From NCBI GenBank assembly GCA_016081115.2, contig CM071935.1, positions 23,168,653 to 23,232,652 on the forward strand: a stretch of 64,000 nucleotides of DNA, in the 5' to 3' direction. The notes beneath the pieces are model-generated. The model saw only the letters and a list, made by a program, of their open reading frames with translations. It did no database searches and was not told the DNA's origin. Positions 32,990 to 46,672 of this stretch are shown in pieces. The DNA is from Rehmannia glutinosa. Its lineage: Eukaryota; Streptophyta; Magnoliopsida; Lamiales; Orobanchaceae. Every line of letters begins with the position of its first letter. The stretch's first letter is position 1. The translations under genes and the position numbers were made by a program.

Positions 32990-33185
32990 GGTACGCACGA
33001 CCCGTGCGTCGACGCACGGGCAACCTGTGCGTGATGCCGAAAGAAATGTTGGAAGTCCTGAAGAGCACACGACCCGTGTGCTGGAGCACGGGCAACCCGT
33101 GCTTAATGCCGAAAGAAAGCTTGAGGACAGGGGATCACGCACGACCCGCATGCCGGAGCACGAGCAGCCTGTGCGTGACCCTGAA
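32990..33185. repeat. Three hairpin modules inside the protease-RT coding spacer
   Basis: Three repeats of about 70 bp, each holding GCACGACCCGTGCG...GCACGGGCAACC(C/T)GTGC followed by GATGCCGAAAGAAA or a variant. Read on the opposite strand they match the modules of the LTR and 3' region (TCGGCATCAC then GGTTGCCCGTGC), so they are in inverted orientation here. They are translated as an in-frame repeat in the ORF starting at 33027. Confidence 0.8.
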
Positions 33186-34402
33186 ACTGAAACATCGACC
33201 CCGGAACTCAAGCAATTACCCGAACACCTCCAATATGCATTTCTAGGGACGGATAACGCATACCCGGTAATCGTTTCATCTCTTCTAACTCCCACTCAAC
33301 TTGATAAATTGTTAAGGGTTTTACGAAAACATAAGTCGGCACTCGGATGGTCTATAATCGATTTAAAAGGCATAAGCCCATCCATTGTAATGCATAAAAT
33401 TCGGATGGAAGATGTTTATAAACCATCAGTGCAAAACCAAAAACGATTAAACCCTATCATGCAAGATGTGGTTAGGAAGGAAGTGTTGAAATGGTTAGAT
33501 GCGGGGATCATTTATGCCATCTCGATAGTTCATGGGTAAGTCCGTACAAGTTGTACCAAAAAAAAGGGGGTGTGATCGTGAATAATGAGAATGAAGAACA
33601 AATTGCTACTAGAATTGTTCTAGGGTGGCGAATATGTATTGATTATAGAAAACTTAATGATGCCACTCGAAAAGATCATTTCTCTCCCCTTTATTGATAT
33701 GATGTTGGATCGCCTGGCAAAGTTACGATTATTATTGCTTTTTAGATGGTTATTCCGGGTACAATCAAATCATGATTGCACCGGAAGACCAGGAAAAAAT
33801 GACATTTACGTGTCCTTTTGGCACATTTGCATTTCGCCGCATGCCATTTGGGTTATGTAATGCACCTGCCACTTTCCAACGTTGTATGATGGCTATATTT
33901 CATGATCTAATTGAAAAAGTTATGGAGGTATTTATGGATGATTTCTCTGTGTTTGGTGATTCTTTTGATAACTGTCTTCACAATCTTTCCTTAATCTTAC
34001 AGCGATGTGAAGAGACTAATCTTGTACTCAATTGGGAAAAGTGTCATTTTATGGTATGCGATGGTATTGTACTTGGACATCGAGTCTCTTCCGCAAGTTT
34101 AGAAGTCGATCGGGCAAAGATTGTAGCAATAGAGAAATTACCACCTCCTACAAATGAGAAAGCTATTCGAAGCTTCTTGGGCCATGCCGGATTTTATAGA
34201 AGGTTTATCCGTGACTTTTCTAAAATTTCTAAGCCTTTGAGCCAATTGCTAGAAAACGATGTTGCTTTCAATTTTTCCAATGATTGTTTGCAGGCGTTCG
34301 AAACGCTGAAGAAGGCATTGGTGACCGCACCTATACTTGTCGCCCCAGATTGGAGTCAACCATTTGAGTTGATGTGTGGTGCGAGCGACTTTGCGGTAGG
34401 GG
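33186..34402 (+). pseudogene. Athila reverse transcriptase and start of RNase H
   Basis: The N-terminal part is GTDNAYPVIVSSLLTPTQLD and following (33240-33530). Then come frameshifts at 33515-33770, WRICIDYRKLNDATRKDHF, and a long clean stretch with FGTFAFRRMPFGLCNAPATF and the catalytic FMDDFSVFG (the YMDD box, with Phe as usual in Athila). The thumb segment IEKLPPPTNEKAIRSFLGHA follows. RNase H starts at ASDFAVGAV and is cut at 34407 by the Sirevirus. It copies element RNA into DNA. Confidence 0.9.
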
Positions 34403-34407
34403 CTGTT

Positions 34408-35963
34408 TGTTGGGAAATTTATTGTTTAGATTTTGATGATTGCCATGTAAAACTTAGAATAGGAAGTTGGCACCCCATTTTCGTTGTATACTGCATTGTA
34501 ATAAATAGGGCTGGTCAGGCTGAGTTAAGTCAGCTATGCCTAAACATGCAAGAAGACAACTGGAGACTAGAAGGAAGACTCCGCTGCAAGACAACTAAGT
34601 ATGGCAAAGAAGAGAAGACGGGAACTCGATCTGAAGGAGCGGTTTGAGATGCGGTGAGTAGAGTATCGTCAAGTCAACACAAGATAGCCAAGTCTCAAGT
34701 TGAAGTGACGAGAAGATTCATCCAATGATTGGAAGCGACTCTAAGTCACCTGGGGAAAGCAAGGAAATGCAATCAAGTCGAGATAATGGAAGAGATCCGT
34801 TGTACGTAAATCAAGGGAATTACTTAAACAAGTAATACCTCCATACTACCTTTCTCGAAGTGCTCGGTCCCGAAGCGTGCAAAAGGAATGAACCAATGGG
34901 AAGCATCGCACCATGTCGTCTCAAAAGTCAAGAACAATTCATACGAGGAAGTGGCAATTCCAAGGATCGCAACAAGACAAGCCAACGACCACAAGTGAAT
35001 TTCAAAAATAAGTCTATCTCTTCAACGGGCAGATTTTTGAAAGATCACTATAAAAGGCTGAGGAATGACTCTGAGAGAAGGTTACCTGAACCACGAACAT
35101 TCAAGCAAACATTTGAACTGTAACCAAAAATATTCTCAAATCATTCAAGATTAATCCTCAAGCCTACATTACGAAGAAAATCAATCCAACACTCACCTGT
35201 GAAGGAAAGATAACTTCAATCAATTGAAGAGGAAATTGTTAAAGAATCAAGGGGTCTACATTCCACGGAGGATTGTAGGAAGGTTCAAGGTCGAACCGGT
35301 CTCAAGTTTTGGAGGGCTTCGTGATCAAATCCAAAGAGCTTGAGCAAGTGGGTGTAGTAGCAAAGGCAGTGCCCTGTGAAGAAGCCGAGTCGCACGAGAA
35401 GCCGGTTTGCGTGACCAAGGCATCTCGATCGAGTCCCAAAGGATCAAGTCATTTGTGTGATCAAGACTTGTATCGGGTATTTACCACTCGTATATCCGAT
35501 CAATACTTAGTGGATTCCTCCAGGAGTTGGAGAAGAGAGTAGAAGAATTACCCCATCTTGAACCTCTATAAAAACTTATCGTGCCATTTACATTTCAAAG
35601 ACTTTGATTCCGCACTTTATTTATTTAACTCTGCTGATAAATTTGCTATCCACTTGATAATCTCTAAGTACTAAAACCAAGTATTAAATCAATACTAAAC
35701 CAAATTTAAGGGTGTAAAGTCTTCCGCTGAAAACAAATCACAGTCGAGTTAAGTCTTTAGTCAAAACAGTTGAGTTATTCCATCAACGGCTCGGTCGAGT
35801 CGTTGAGTAACTAACTCTATTTGATTAACTAACTTAGTTGTCCATCAAGGACTCAACTGTGAAGTATTAACTCTGTATATTTAAAAGGACTAAATCGAAA
35901 AGTTGGTAAGGTTTATTCAACCCCTCCTTCTAAACCTTACACTCACACCCCTTGGGACCTACA
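34408..35963 (+). repeat. Sirevirus 5' LTR (1556 bp)
   Basis: A TATAAAAGG promoter motif lies at 35049-35057, and a second CTATAAAAAC near 35566. It matches 46911-48470 with many 1-3 base indels. Confidence 0.95.
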
Positions 35964-35965
35964 AG

Positions 35966-35977
35966 TGGTATCAGAGC
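35966..35977 (+). promoter_or_regulatory. Sirevirus primer-binding site (initiator tRNA-Met type)
   Basis: TGGTATCAGAGC lies two bases after the LTR end, the standard copia primer site complementary to initiator tRNA-Met. Confidence 0.95.
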
Positions 35978-36090
35978 GGTTGGTTCATTGAGCCTTCCGC
36001 ACTAGTTACTGAACTAGATCTCCAAAATTTTCAAAGTCTGTTTTAGTACTTAAGTTTTCAAAACTCTTTTTATCATCAAAAGTTATTATC

Positions 36091-37480
36091 ATGGAAGCAA
36101 ATCTGACACGCATCCCTATGTTCACAATTGAATAATTTGATGATTGGAAAATTCGTATGCAGGCTCATCTATCAGCATTACATGATGATATGTGGATAGT
36201 GATAGAGAATGGGCCACCGCAAATTTTAAAAGTGAACAACTTGTAAGGAGAGCTGCGGTGAAGGGGAAGAGGATGTTGCTCCCTGGACGGTCATGGTTGA
36301 AAAACCAAGAGTGAATGGACAAATGATGACAGAAAAAGATATAACTTGGACAATGTGGCCAAGGACATTCTTTACAAAACCTTGGACAAAGCCATGTTCA
36401 ATAAAGTCAAATCATGCAAAACGGCTAAAGAAATCGGGACAAGCTAACATTGATTTGTGAAGGCTGAGCAAACCAAGGAAAAAAAAATTATCGTGGTCGT
36501 CTGAGAAATTTGAAAATTTCAAAATGATCGCAGGAGAGACCCTGGATCAACCGGATGCTCGGTTCACGTAAATTACCAACGAGCTATCGCACTTGGAAAA
36601 GAATATACACGAGAAGAAATGTGTATGAAGATTCTAAGAAGTCTCCCAACCGAGTGGGATATGAAAGTCATGGCCATGAGACACTCCATGGACCTATCCA
36701 AGACATCCAACCATGAGCTATTCTCGGATCTCAAAGCCTACGAATTTGAGTGAGAAGAAAAGACAGGAGGAAGAGAGCCGAGGTCAAAGAGGTCATTGAC
36801 CAAGAAGAAAAATAGCCCCGATGGTTAAAAGGTTTAACAAGTTCTTCAATAATAACTACAAGAGAGGCAAGGGCGAATCCTCCGGAAGACACTCGGCTCT
36901 CCTCCAAGTCAAGGAAGATAGGCCAACCAAGAGAACAGAAGAGCATCAAAAAGTGAATATCAAAGGGTGAAAATCCAAGAATGGAAAGAGGTGATCAAAA
37001 GGTTGAAAATCTATCTTTGGAATCGTAGACAACCAGGTCAATATGCCATTGATTGCCCATATCCTGTAGTCAACAAATACAGGAATGAAGAAGAAAGAAA
37101 GGTCTTGAGAGAAAGAAGACAAGAAAAGAAAAAGGCAATGTTGGCTGCAGAGATCTGCCGAGATAGCCAAGTCAAGAGACACTTGGTGATTGCAGAGAGT
37201 AGTGAAGCCGACTACTCAAGTGACTCGAAGAAGAAGCCTTGATCCGTTTGATGGCCAAGGAACAAGATCAACCTGACCAAGAAGATGAGGTACACTCTAA
37301 CTCATCACACTCAGATTCTAGTGATAGTGACTATGACACACACACTTCATCACCCACTGATCTTTATAATTCATTAGGCAAAATGATGAAAGATTTTGAA
37401 CACATTAAATCCTCGCACACACTACTAAATGAGGAAAACACCTACTCAAAAGTTAAAACTCACGGTGACTAAGGACCTAA
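36091..37480 (+). pseudogene. Sirevirus Gag, broken
   Basis: It starts with MEANLTRIPMFTIE then a stop where a codon such as TAC or TAT is usual. FDDWKIRMQAHLSALHDDMW follows. Frame changes separate later blocks: MKILRSLPTEWDMKVMAMRH near 36630 and a decayed zinc knuckle near 37010-37060 (RRQPGQYAIDCPYPV, first Cys residues lost). An acidic/Ser-rich segment ends it (37240-37470). Confidence 0.8.
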
Positions 37481-38395
37481 GTACTCTAAGTCAAATAGTG
37501 ATGAGAATGAAAGTTTAAAGACCGAAAATGCTAAGCTAATAGCAGAAATAGCTGCTATAGAAAAGAGGGAAAATGACCTCAAAAATGTAATTGCCTCATT
37601 CACTAAGGCATCTAAATCATTGGATGATCTTATTATGAGTCAAAGAGAATGTGGAGACAAGACAGGCTTAGGATTTAATTCCTCTGTGTGCTATGTCAAG
37701 CTCCAAAAGTGATTTTGGAAAAAGGATCTTCTAGCAATGAAGTATCTCAAAATCCAAAACTCCAAATGGTGCACACACATTTATCCCAAAGCACAATTAC
37801 AAACAAACTGGCCTTGGTTATAAAGGAAAAGGAAAACCCGAGTTGAGTGTCTTTGAGAGGACAAAGTGAGAAGAAATCCAACCAAGTTCCTCGGCAAACT
37901 CCAAACAGAAATACTCAGTAAAGAAGAAACAGAGCTACCAAAAACCCGGAAGTTCTATAAAAGAAATACATATGAAGGGAATGGTAGAAAATACCCAAGA
38001 CAAGTGATTGGAATAATATGAACTATCAAAGAAAGACCTATGGAATATAAGCCAAAATGGCAAAGGCCTAGAACTCAAAGAAAGGCCATTCCAAAGGTAT
38101 AAGAGCTTTCATCAAGACACATATGAACCTAGGCACCACACTCAGAGATATCACAACTACCCAAAGAAGGCAATTGCTAAAACACATATACTGGCATACG
38201 AGACAAAAGAGACAATTTGTATGAGCCTAGAATCCCAAGCAATTTGCCAAAATTAATTATGATTATGGCATCGATAGATGGCAACCCCGTAGAGAGTCAA
38301 ACCATTTGGCTATAGGTTGGTTGGATCATCTTACAACACTAACCCCTCGGGACCCGGACAAGTATGGGTACTAAAAACTTAATTTCCTTGTTTGC

Positions 38396-39666
38396 GTGTT
38401 CAAGGAAGTGAGTGCCAAGGAACCTGGTACATGGATAGTGGTCGTTTCTAGACACATGACAGAAACAAGAAAAATCTGTCAAAATTCAAGGAAGTCAAAG
38501 GAGCAAAAGTCATATTTGGAGGAAATGAAGCTCCGGGGAGAAATAAGAGGCATTGGATCCATCAAGAAAAATGGATTAGAAATCACAGATGTTGCATATG
38601 TTGAAGGACTCAACTTCAACTTGCTAAGCATCAACCAACTTTGTGACAAGGGTTATAATGTTGGATTTAACATGGGTATATGCCAAATCAAGGATACTAA
38701 ATCAAATGAAGTTGTGTTGCAAGGATGCAGACAAAAGAACATGTATGTCGTGGATTGGTCAATCGCAACACCCAAAGACTGTCTTTTTTAGCAAAGAGCA
38801 CAATTTGAATCAAGTTGGTTGTGGCACAAAAAGCCGAGTCACCTGAATTTCAAAACGATTAACAAGTTTTCCAGAAGCAATCTTGTGGAAGGACTTCCAG
38901 ACTCAGTATACAAGAAGGAGAGTATATGTGATGCATGTCAGAAGGGAAAACAAATCAAATCATCATTCAAAGAAAAGACATGTCCATCTTCAACAAGAAT
39001 ATTGCATCCGCTACATATGGATCTATTTGGTCCATTGAACTAGCTAGCATAAGTGGGAAGAAATACACCTTGGTGGTAGTAGATGACTACTCAAGATATA
39101 CATGGACAATATTCATGTGTAAGAAGAAAGAAACTCTACGAAACTACCACGGTGATGAAGAGGATTCAAAATGAGAAGAGCCAAACCATTATCAAAATAA
39201 GATCGACAGAGGAACCGAGTTTGTAAATGGTATAATAACTCGATTGTATTGAAAATGGCATTGGCCATGAATTGTCTGACAAGGACTCCACAGTGAGAAT
39301 GGAATTGAGAAAGAAGGAATAGAACTCTCAAAGAAGCGCAAGGACCATGTTAGTCAAGCGGGGCTACCTAAAAGATTTTGGGTCAAGCAATAAACACAAA
39401 GATGCTACACTCAAAATAGATGCATGATAAACAAACACGGTGACAAAGACTCCTATGAGATTTGGATAGGGAGAAAACTAAATGTTGCATATTTTAGAAT
39501 ATTTGGATGTAAATGCTTCATCCATAACAAATGGCACGATAATTTGAAGGCGTTTGATGCTAAAGTTGATGAAGGTATCTTCTTGGGATACTCGGTGAAA
39601 GCAAAGCCTACAGAGTACTCAACAAGAGGACTATGGTTACAGAGAATCCGTTCATGTGGTGTTTGA
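38396..39666 (+). pseudogene. Sirevirus protease and integrase, broken
   Basis: The protease active site appears as GTWYMDSG across a frame change near 38424. Then come GLEITDVAYVEGLNFNLLSI (38560-38640) and the pre-integrase zinc-binding block HKKPSHLNF...CDACQKGKQ (38820-38950). The catalytic core starts at HPLHMDLFGPL (39005). The following core is full of stops and small losses. The later piece YFRIFGCKCFIHNKWHDNLK is at 39490-39545. It would insert the element DNA into the chromosome. Confidence 0.8.
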
Positions 39667-40019
39667 TGAGCCAAATGTAAATGGAGAAGACATTGAAGAG
39701 TCGGTGATAAAGTGAATCAACCAACCATGCGAGAAAAGGCCCTATCTTTGAAGGCGGGTCGGAATTATAAACCCGGATGAAGATGAGATAGTCGAGTCTC
39801 AAAAAAGTGGAAAATCTGCAGCTAAGTGATGACGAGAGAGCTGATCAAAGCAACATAGTTGCAAGACCGAATCCGGCCTAACTTACTCCAACCTGATGTA
39901 AGATGGCCGAGAGACCATCCACCGTAACTAGTCATTGGAGATATAAGAGAAGGTGTCAAAACAAGATCCGAACTCAACAAGAAGCTATGTTCACATGCTT
40001 TATCTCACAAGTAGAGCCT

Positions 40020-41533
40020 AAAGATGTGTCACAAGCATTGGATGACACACATTGGATTCAAGCTATGCAAGAAGAGTGAATCGAGTTTGAAAGAAATAAA
40101 GTATGGGAATTAGTTCAAAGACCCACCCATCAAAATGTTATTGGCACTAAATGGGTGTTGAAACAAGATGAACGAGGAAGGTTCGTGGTAAGAAACAAAG
40201 CAAGATTAGTAACCAAAGGATATTGTCAAGAAGAAGGGATAGATTTTGATGAAACATTTGCCCCTGTAGCAAGATTGGAAGCTATAAGGATGTTTCTTGC
40301 CTATGCAGCTCACAAGAATTTTATTGTATATCAGATGGATGTAAAGAGTGCATTCCTTAATGGTTTATTGGAAGAAGAAGTGTATGTTGAACAACCTCCA
40401 GGATTTGAGTAGAAGACTCTTGGAGATAAGGTATACAAACTCAAGAAAGCTCTATATGGATTGAAACAGGCACCCAGAGCATGGTATGATACTTTGTCAC
40501 AATTCTTGACTGAGAACGGATTCACAAAAGGCAAAGTGGATAGAACACTCTTCAGAATTCAAGATGCGAAAAGTATATTGCTTGTTCAAATATATGTGGA
40601 TGACATTATTTTTGGATCCACAAACAAAGAGCTGTGTGATAAATTTTCAAACCTCATGCAAAGCAAATTCGAAATGAGCATGATGGGAGAGCTGACATTC
40701 TTCCTTGGACTCCAAGTAAAACAGCTGAAGGATGGAACCTTCATAAGTCAGACAAAATACACCAGAGATTTAATGAAGAAATTTGGTATGGAAGAGAAGT
40801 CTTCTGTGAAAATACCAATGAATACATCAGTCAAAATGGATATGGATGCAGATGGCAGGCCTGTAGATCAAACAAGATACAAAGCACTTATTGGATCATT
40901 GCTCTATCTCACAAAGAAGCAGGCCGGACATCACCTTTCTTTGTAGGTGTATGTGCAAGATTTCAATCTGCTCCAAAAGAAAGCCACATGACTGCAGCCA
41001 AGAGAATCTTGAGATATTTGAAAGGAAGCCAAGAAGTTGGCTTATGGTATCCAAAGGAAGGTGGATTCAAGCTAATTGGCTATTCAGACTCGACTATCTT
41101 TGGATGTAGAGTTGACAGAAAAGCACCTCGAGGCACATGTCAAATGCTTGGAAACAAAGGCTAATTTCATGGTTTAGCAAAAAGCAAAATTCAATAGCCA
41201 CCTCTGGTACAAACCAGAATAGAATACATAGGGCGGTCAGGCCCAAGTTGTGCCAAAGTCTAATTGAGAGACTATGAAGTTGAAGAAAAGGAAATTCCAA
41301 TCATGTGTGATAACACAAGTGCAATTGCAATCACTCAAAATCATGTGTTGCACTCAAGAACAAAGCATATCGATGTCAGGTATTACTTCATAAGAGATCA
41401 TGTTGAAAAGAAGGACATCACCTTGGAATATATTTCAACTGATAAACAGTTGGCTGACATATTCACAAAACCATTATGTGAGTCAAGATTTGAAGAACTC
41501 AAGCATGAGTTAGGGTTAATTGAGCTGAGCTGA
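40020..41533 (+). pseudogene. Sirevirus reverse transcriptase and RNase H, broken
   Basis: RT blocks are well kept: LVTKGYCQEEGIDFDETFAP, YQMDVKSAFLNGLLEEEVYV, then a stop, LYGLKQAPRAWYDTLSQFLT, and the catalytic YVDDIIFGSTNKELC. RNase H has IGYSDS near 41080, then after stops DNTSAIAITQNHVLHSRTKH and DKQLADIFTKPL, ending at 41533. This is the best-preserved part of the element. Confidence 0.9.
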
Positions 41534-42002
41534 CACTCAGAAGACTCAAAGAAAAGAAATGAAACACAAAAAGGGAAAAAAGGGAACTCTCAAATCGGCT
41601 AAGTGAATCACCATATCGGAAAGACAATTGTCATCAAGGAGTTAGCGACAAAATTGAGTCACTAGGAGAACTGTGAGAAGAAGAGTTAAATCAGCATAAT
41701 TATGACGTGTACACGCAAAAGCTGCACACCAAGCTTATGATTGGATATAAATGCTGCCGCTTTAAATACGAGACATTAAATACAATCGGCGTGCAAAATC
41801 TAAGCCGTTGATTTCGATCACATTTCAAAAACCACCCGCACGTCCTTTCAGGAACCATACTTAAACCATTTTCATTCGTTTCTCTCACACATTACCAAAA
41901 ACTGTTCACTTCTCTCTCTCAGAAGCAAAGGCAAAAACTCTCTCAAAAACCCTATCAATCTTCAAATCACTTTCTAAGTTTCATTCGGTAAAATACTGAA
42001 AA

Positions 42003-45000
42003 ATGGCATCCACTCATGATTTTGTCAAGCTAGGAAAGCAAATCCACACCGGGTCTACTGTGGATTTCGAGGGTATGGTCAAACAGGGGATCCAATGACG
42101 CCCTCATAAAGAAGATCGCTGAAAAACTCGAAACGATCGGGCTAAAACCATTTTCGACGATGGACTTTCCGATGACCTATGTGGAAGAGGTCGCGCGATT
42201 CTCACGTGAATGCCGAGATTCACGATGAGGGGATCAAATCCTCTGTTCACGGGAAGGAGTTCATCATCACCGCCAAGGATTTGGCGTAACACCGCTCATT
42301 ACCGGGAGGAAGGAGCACGAGAAATCAACGAAGGCGATGTTGACTTGGCTGCCGCTTGGAAGGAAATAGCCAAGACCGACTATCTTTGAAAAAGATAGTC
42401 TACACGCCTAACAAGAGGGGTGAAGGAGGACTACCACAAATTGTTGGACATCGTTGCCAAATGCATAGACATCAAATTTGGCGGCTTTGACCAATCGTCT
42501 AAAGCGAAATTGATCGTATTGGCCGCGATCATTGAAGAAAAGAAAGTGAATGGCTGAGTTTGTCTACAGCAGACTCGCTGCGATCGAATGTAGGAACAAA
42601 TCCTTCAAGGAGAATGGAGCATTTGGAGGATCCCGGGATATGGTCCAGTGATTGACCGGGTGATGGAGGTAAAGGAGTCCCTCTTCGACATGGAAAGGCG
42701 TTCCATGTAAACAAGAGGATGTTCGATCAAACCCTCTCGGGCGCATTTAAGAGAGCCTACGCTAAGAGAGCGTCACGAGTGAGGGGGAATCGGTGACCCA
42801 AGATACTGATTGTCTCCTCTCCACCAAAGAAGAAGGCCCCTTGCTAAGAAATGCTAAGAAGACTGTTGCTCTGCAAAGAAAGAAAAACAAATCTGCTCCC
42901 GCCCCTGCGCAGAAAGTCACCCCCCGCAGCCGTGTCTCCCCCCTGCGCAGCTTGTGAAGAGAGAAGGAATCCCAAATACCTTCTCCCGGTCATTAAGAAA
43001 GAGAGAACGATAAGCCAAGACGGCCAGCTCTTGAAGAAGAAAACAACAACACCGGTCCCCGCGCCCAAGACTCGAAGAAACTTTGTCGAACCGTAAATCC
43101 CTCCGGTTCAAAAAGAAGAAGGAGAAGAATTTTCAAGCGCCCGAGCTTGAGAAGCGGATGAGTCGCTCCCACTCACCGAGAAGATACCGAGACTACCGGA
43201 GAAGTAGAGTCTCGGATGTGATTGATGAAGCGCCAAGTGCCGAGTCGATCGGCCAGAGGCAACTTGAAGACCCGATTGTTGTAGAGGCAGTGAGGAACAA
43301 AGAATGGCCGAGACAAAACTGAGACAAGTCACCAATGACGGTGGTTGTTTCTCCAGGAACAAAGAATGGAGAAGTCACCTTTGATGTGGTTGTTTCTCCA
43401 AGTATCGAAGGTATCGAAACAAGTCCGCTACCTTCAATACCTGGAAACGAGGGCCAGCAAGAGGATGATGAAGACGATTTAATCATGCACTCTCCATTGT
43501 ATCCGGACATCCAAAATCGGAAATCTGTGGCGAGTGGAGAAAATGGAAGCGAGCCTATCCAAAGTGCGGTTTCAACATCCGAGTTCATTTTTGAGGAAGA
43601 AGAACTCTTGATTTCTTTAGGTGACACACGATGTTGCAAGCCCTTGACGAGGATAATTGCATAAATATTTGGAAATTCGAAAAGAAAATTAACGGGCTAA
43701 GCGGTGAGGGCGTAGAGGCACGTGAGAAGGCCAAAGATCGCCTATCACCGCACCACGAGCATACACATCCTCACCTTGACGCCCCTATCGAAAGTGATGA
43801 GGACTGACCCTCTTCGCCACGTAAGAGTTGCAAATGCAGCAAGCAATGGAAGAATCCAGAATCTTTCATGAGCAAAGAATGATGGAGGGACAGGAGAGTC
43901 CTCCAAAACACGGTGGAGATAGACCCAATGGGAGTGGTGCAAAGATATTGCCACCGTTGTTGCCGCCACCACTTCCCCAACTCACTCGGAAGAAGGAACT
44001 AAGGAGCGGCAATGAAAGCGGCATAGTGGGGACCCCAAATCGAGCCAACCTCTAATGAAGGTGTCTTACCACCTACCCCAACGGCTGAATACTCAATGGG
44101 AACAAATGAGTCCGGAGACGAGTGACCCCAATCAAGTCACTCACCGGTGGTGTGCCACCGAGGGGAAACTCCTCAGCTGCGGCAAGGTCGGAGGATGGTG
44201 ACTCCACAATGAATCTAGGAGGCGAAGTGGAGAAGGAACAAACACAAAGTACACAACAAGTTGTCATCGACGAGGCTCAAATTGTTGAGGCTGTCTGTCA
44301 TGAGACAAGTGCCTCACCGAGGTGCCAAACCGCGAAGGCTAATGGCTAATGACGCGATCGAGGCACGAGGGAAGGAACAACCCTAGGAGTTAACACTGGT
44401 GAAGAAAGTGCAATCCATGGAGTTGAGACTCCAATGGATGCCACCGCAGAAGACCCTAAGACAGTGACACTATCGAAAGGGATGTCCAAGGCCTCATTGC
44501 AGCTTGAGACCGCAGGAGGTAATGAAGGCCAACGGGAGGTTGAGACTTCCGGGGTAAAGAAGTCAAGTACTGTAACATCCCTCCCGCTATCATTGATCCA
44601 ACGAGAAAAGGAGATAAGTGTGCTTCACGATTCCCAGGATAATCGATGTAACCTTTTCGGGATCGGAAGGAGACGATGAAGCCGAGTCATCCCCGTGATC
44701 GATCCAAAAGACTCGGTGAGGATGTTCCAACCACGAGTAAGTCGACTTCAAGTCTACTCGTCAAACTTTCAACTTTGATGAGCCACCCATGGAATTCTCA
44801 TCATCGTCCGATGACGCTTCTAATAAGGCCGAGGACCAGTCAACTCACGTGGAAAAACCAGTTGAGACCAACGAAGCTGTTGAGACAGTGAGGCTCGGCA
44901 AAAGCAGTCGTGGATCAACTTCACAATGAGACCCAAACAAACAGAGTCCACTGCGCAGTTCCCCAAGCCGCAAAGCAGGTTCAACTCCACAAGGAACTTC

Positions 45001-46672
45001 ACGAGCACCACTAATCATTGAACAAATTCCATTTGCTCGTGATGATCCCTTTAGAATCATTTCCCTTCTCTCTGGAGGTACCCGACCTCCCCGAAGAGTC
45101 GAGAGAGATCTCGCGCTTCCACGGATCCAGATCCAGTCATTCCATCGATACCATCGTTCAGTGACTATGATTTTGACGCTTGGCCGTCACCGCAAGAGGA
45201 ACAATGAAGTTCGGGAGGTGTTCAAAGCATTATTTTCTGAAATTGAACGGATGGAGAGGCACCAGGCCTCGATGGACATGAGATCGATAACAGAGATGCC
45301 AACCTTATCTGCCGACTTGAGAGGCATAATAGTCGAATCGGGAGTGGTGGCAACAACAAAGAAACAATGCGCGTGGAACAAGCTAGATATTTCGAACATT
45401 GTTCAACAAGTCGTTGGTATGGCGAGCGGAGAATGCCGATGCAAAGACAAAATTGAGAGAACACATTGAGCACATGCATGAATCTCACTTTCTTTGAGAT
45501 AAAGTCATTGCGTGAGCAAAATAAGAATGAGCTCCTGCGTATGGAAGAAAACATAGATCGAAAATTCAGCCTTCTCATGGCCTGAGATGAAGTTAATTAC
45601 AATTTGAATCCAACGCTACTCGCCGAGTTTCGCGCCGCATACTCCGCAGCAGACTCGAAGTAGAACTTGACTATCGCAGACTCGACTTCCCGCTTGCTAG
45701 TTTGTTTCCAGGGTTTCCTCTCTCCTTTGATGATGCCAAAATGGGGGAAGATGAATACCTAAAAGCGCTGAAGAGATCCGAAGTTGAGAAGGAGGGACCA
45801 TTTGTGAAGGGAAAGACAAAGTGAGGAAGTTTCAAGAGAAAAGAAAGGGAAGTCTGTTGAGGGGGAACGATCGAGAGATGTGACCTTGATGATTGCACAA
45901 ACCCCCAACAAGGTCTTGTCACAACCGATATTATCAAGAAACTCCCAAATGACTCGCCACTCCAACACATTGCACCCATGGCCGACAAGAGAAAGACGAT
46001 TGAAGCAGGGATGGAGGAAGTGGAAGGAAGGATGAATGCCCGAGTTATGGATATTCGAAACAACATGGAGGCATTCCAAAGAGACAGAGACACTTATGCC
46101 ATCTCGGATGCCGAATCGAGCGAGATCGATTGATGAATTTAAAACGCCGCATCTCAAGGATACTTCGCAAACATGTCCATGGCTCAAGCCGGGACTTATC
46201 GGGAAAAGGGTCTCACACTATGTGAAGAAGCCGACAGGCAAGCAGACTCACCGACAATCACTCGCTAGTCACTCAATTGGGAAGAAGAAGACCCCAAGAC
46301 AATACACGCCGAGGAGGAAGAGGTAGAGGAAGAAGCGTGGTGGAGGAAGAGGTTTGGACTAGACCTCTCGCCCAAAAGCATTGAGTACATAGATCCGAGG
46401 CAAGAAAGGAGGGATCTATCAGGTTTGGTTTTGACGAAGTAGCCAATCCGCAAGTGGCTAAGAACAATCGAGTATGTGAAAAGAATTGAAAAAGAAAATA
46501 AAAGACAAACTCAGCTATGGGAGGAGAGACAAGAAAGAATAAGAAGAGATGAAGCTGCCCGGAAGGCGTATGAAAAGAAGAAGAAAACAGCTGAAGATGA
46601 GAAAAAGAAAAGAAGACCAGAAGATGACAGAGCTGAAGAAGAAGAAAGAATGAGGAAGCGAAGGAGATGAAG
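42003..46672 (+). pseudogene. Sirevirus extra ORF region between pol and 3' LTR (env-like position), heavily broken
   Basis: It opens with MASTHDFVKLGKQIHTGSTV. Pieces follow in changing frames. These are Ser/Thr- and Glu-rich and end in a very charged, probably coiled-coil segment (RRDEAARKAYEKKKKTAEDE) closing at 46670. Sireviruses of the SIRE type carry a long ORF in this place, called env-like. No convincing membrane segment is visible here, so the name describes position only. The frame breaks about every 100-300 bases. Confidence 0.6.
45736..45751 (+). promoter_or_regulatory. Internal polypurine-tract-like signal
   Basis: CCAAAATGGGGGAAGA in the context GATGATGCCAAAA resembles the true tract before the 3' LTR (CATCATCAAAAAGGGGGAAA). 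Repeated tracts of this kind are a known Sirevirus feature. It lies inside the extra ORF region. Confidence 0.6.
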
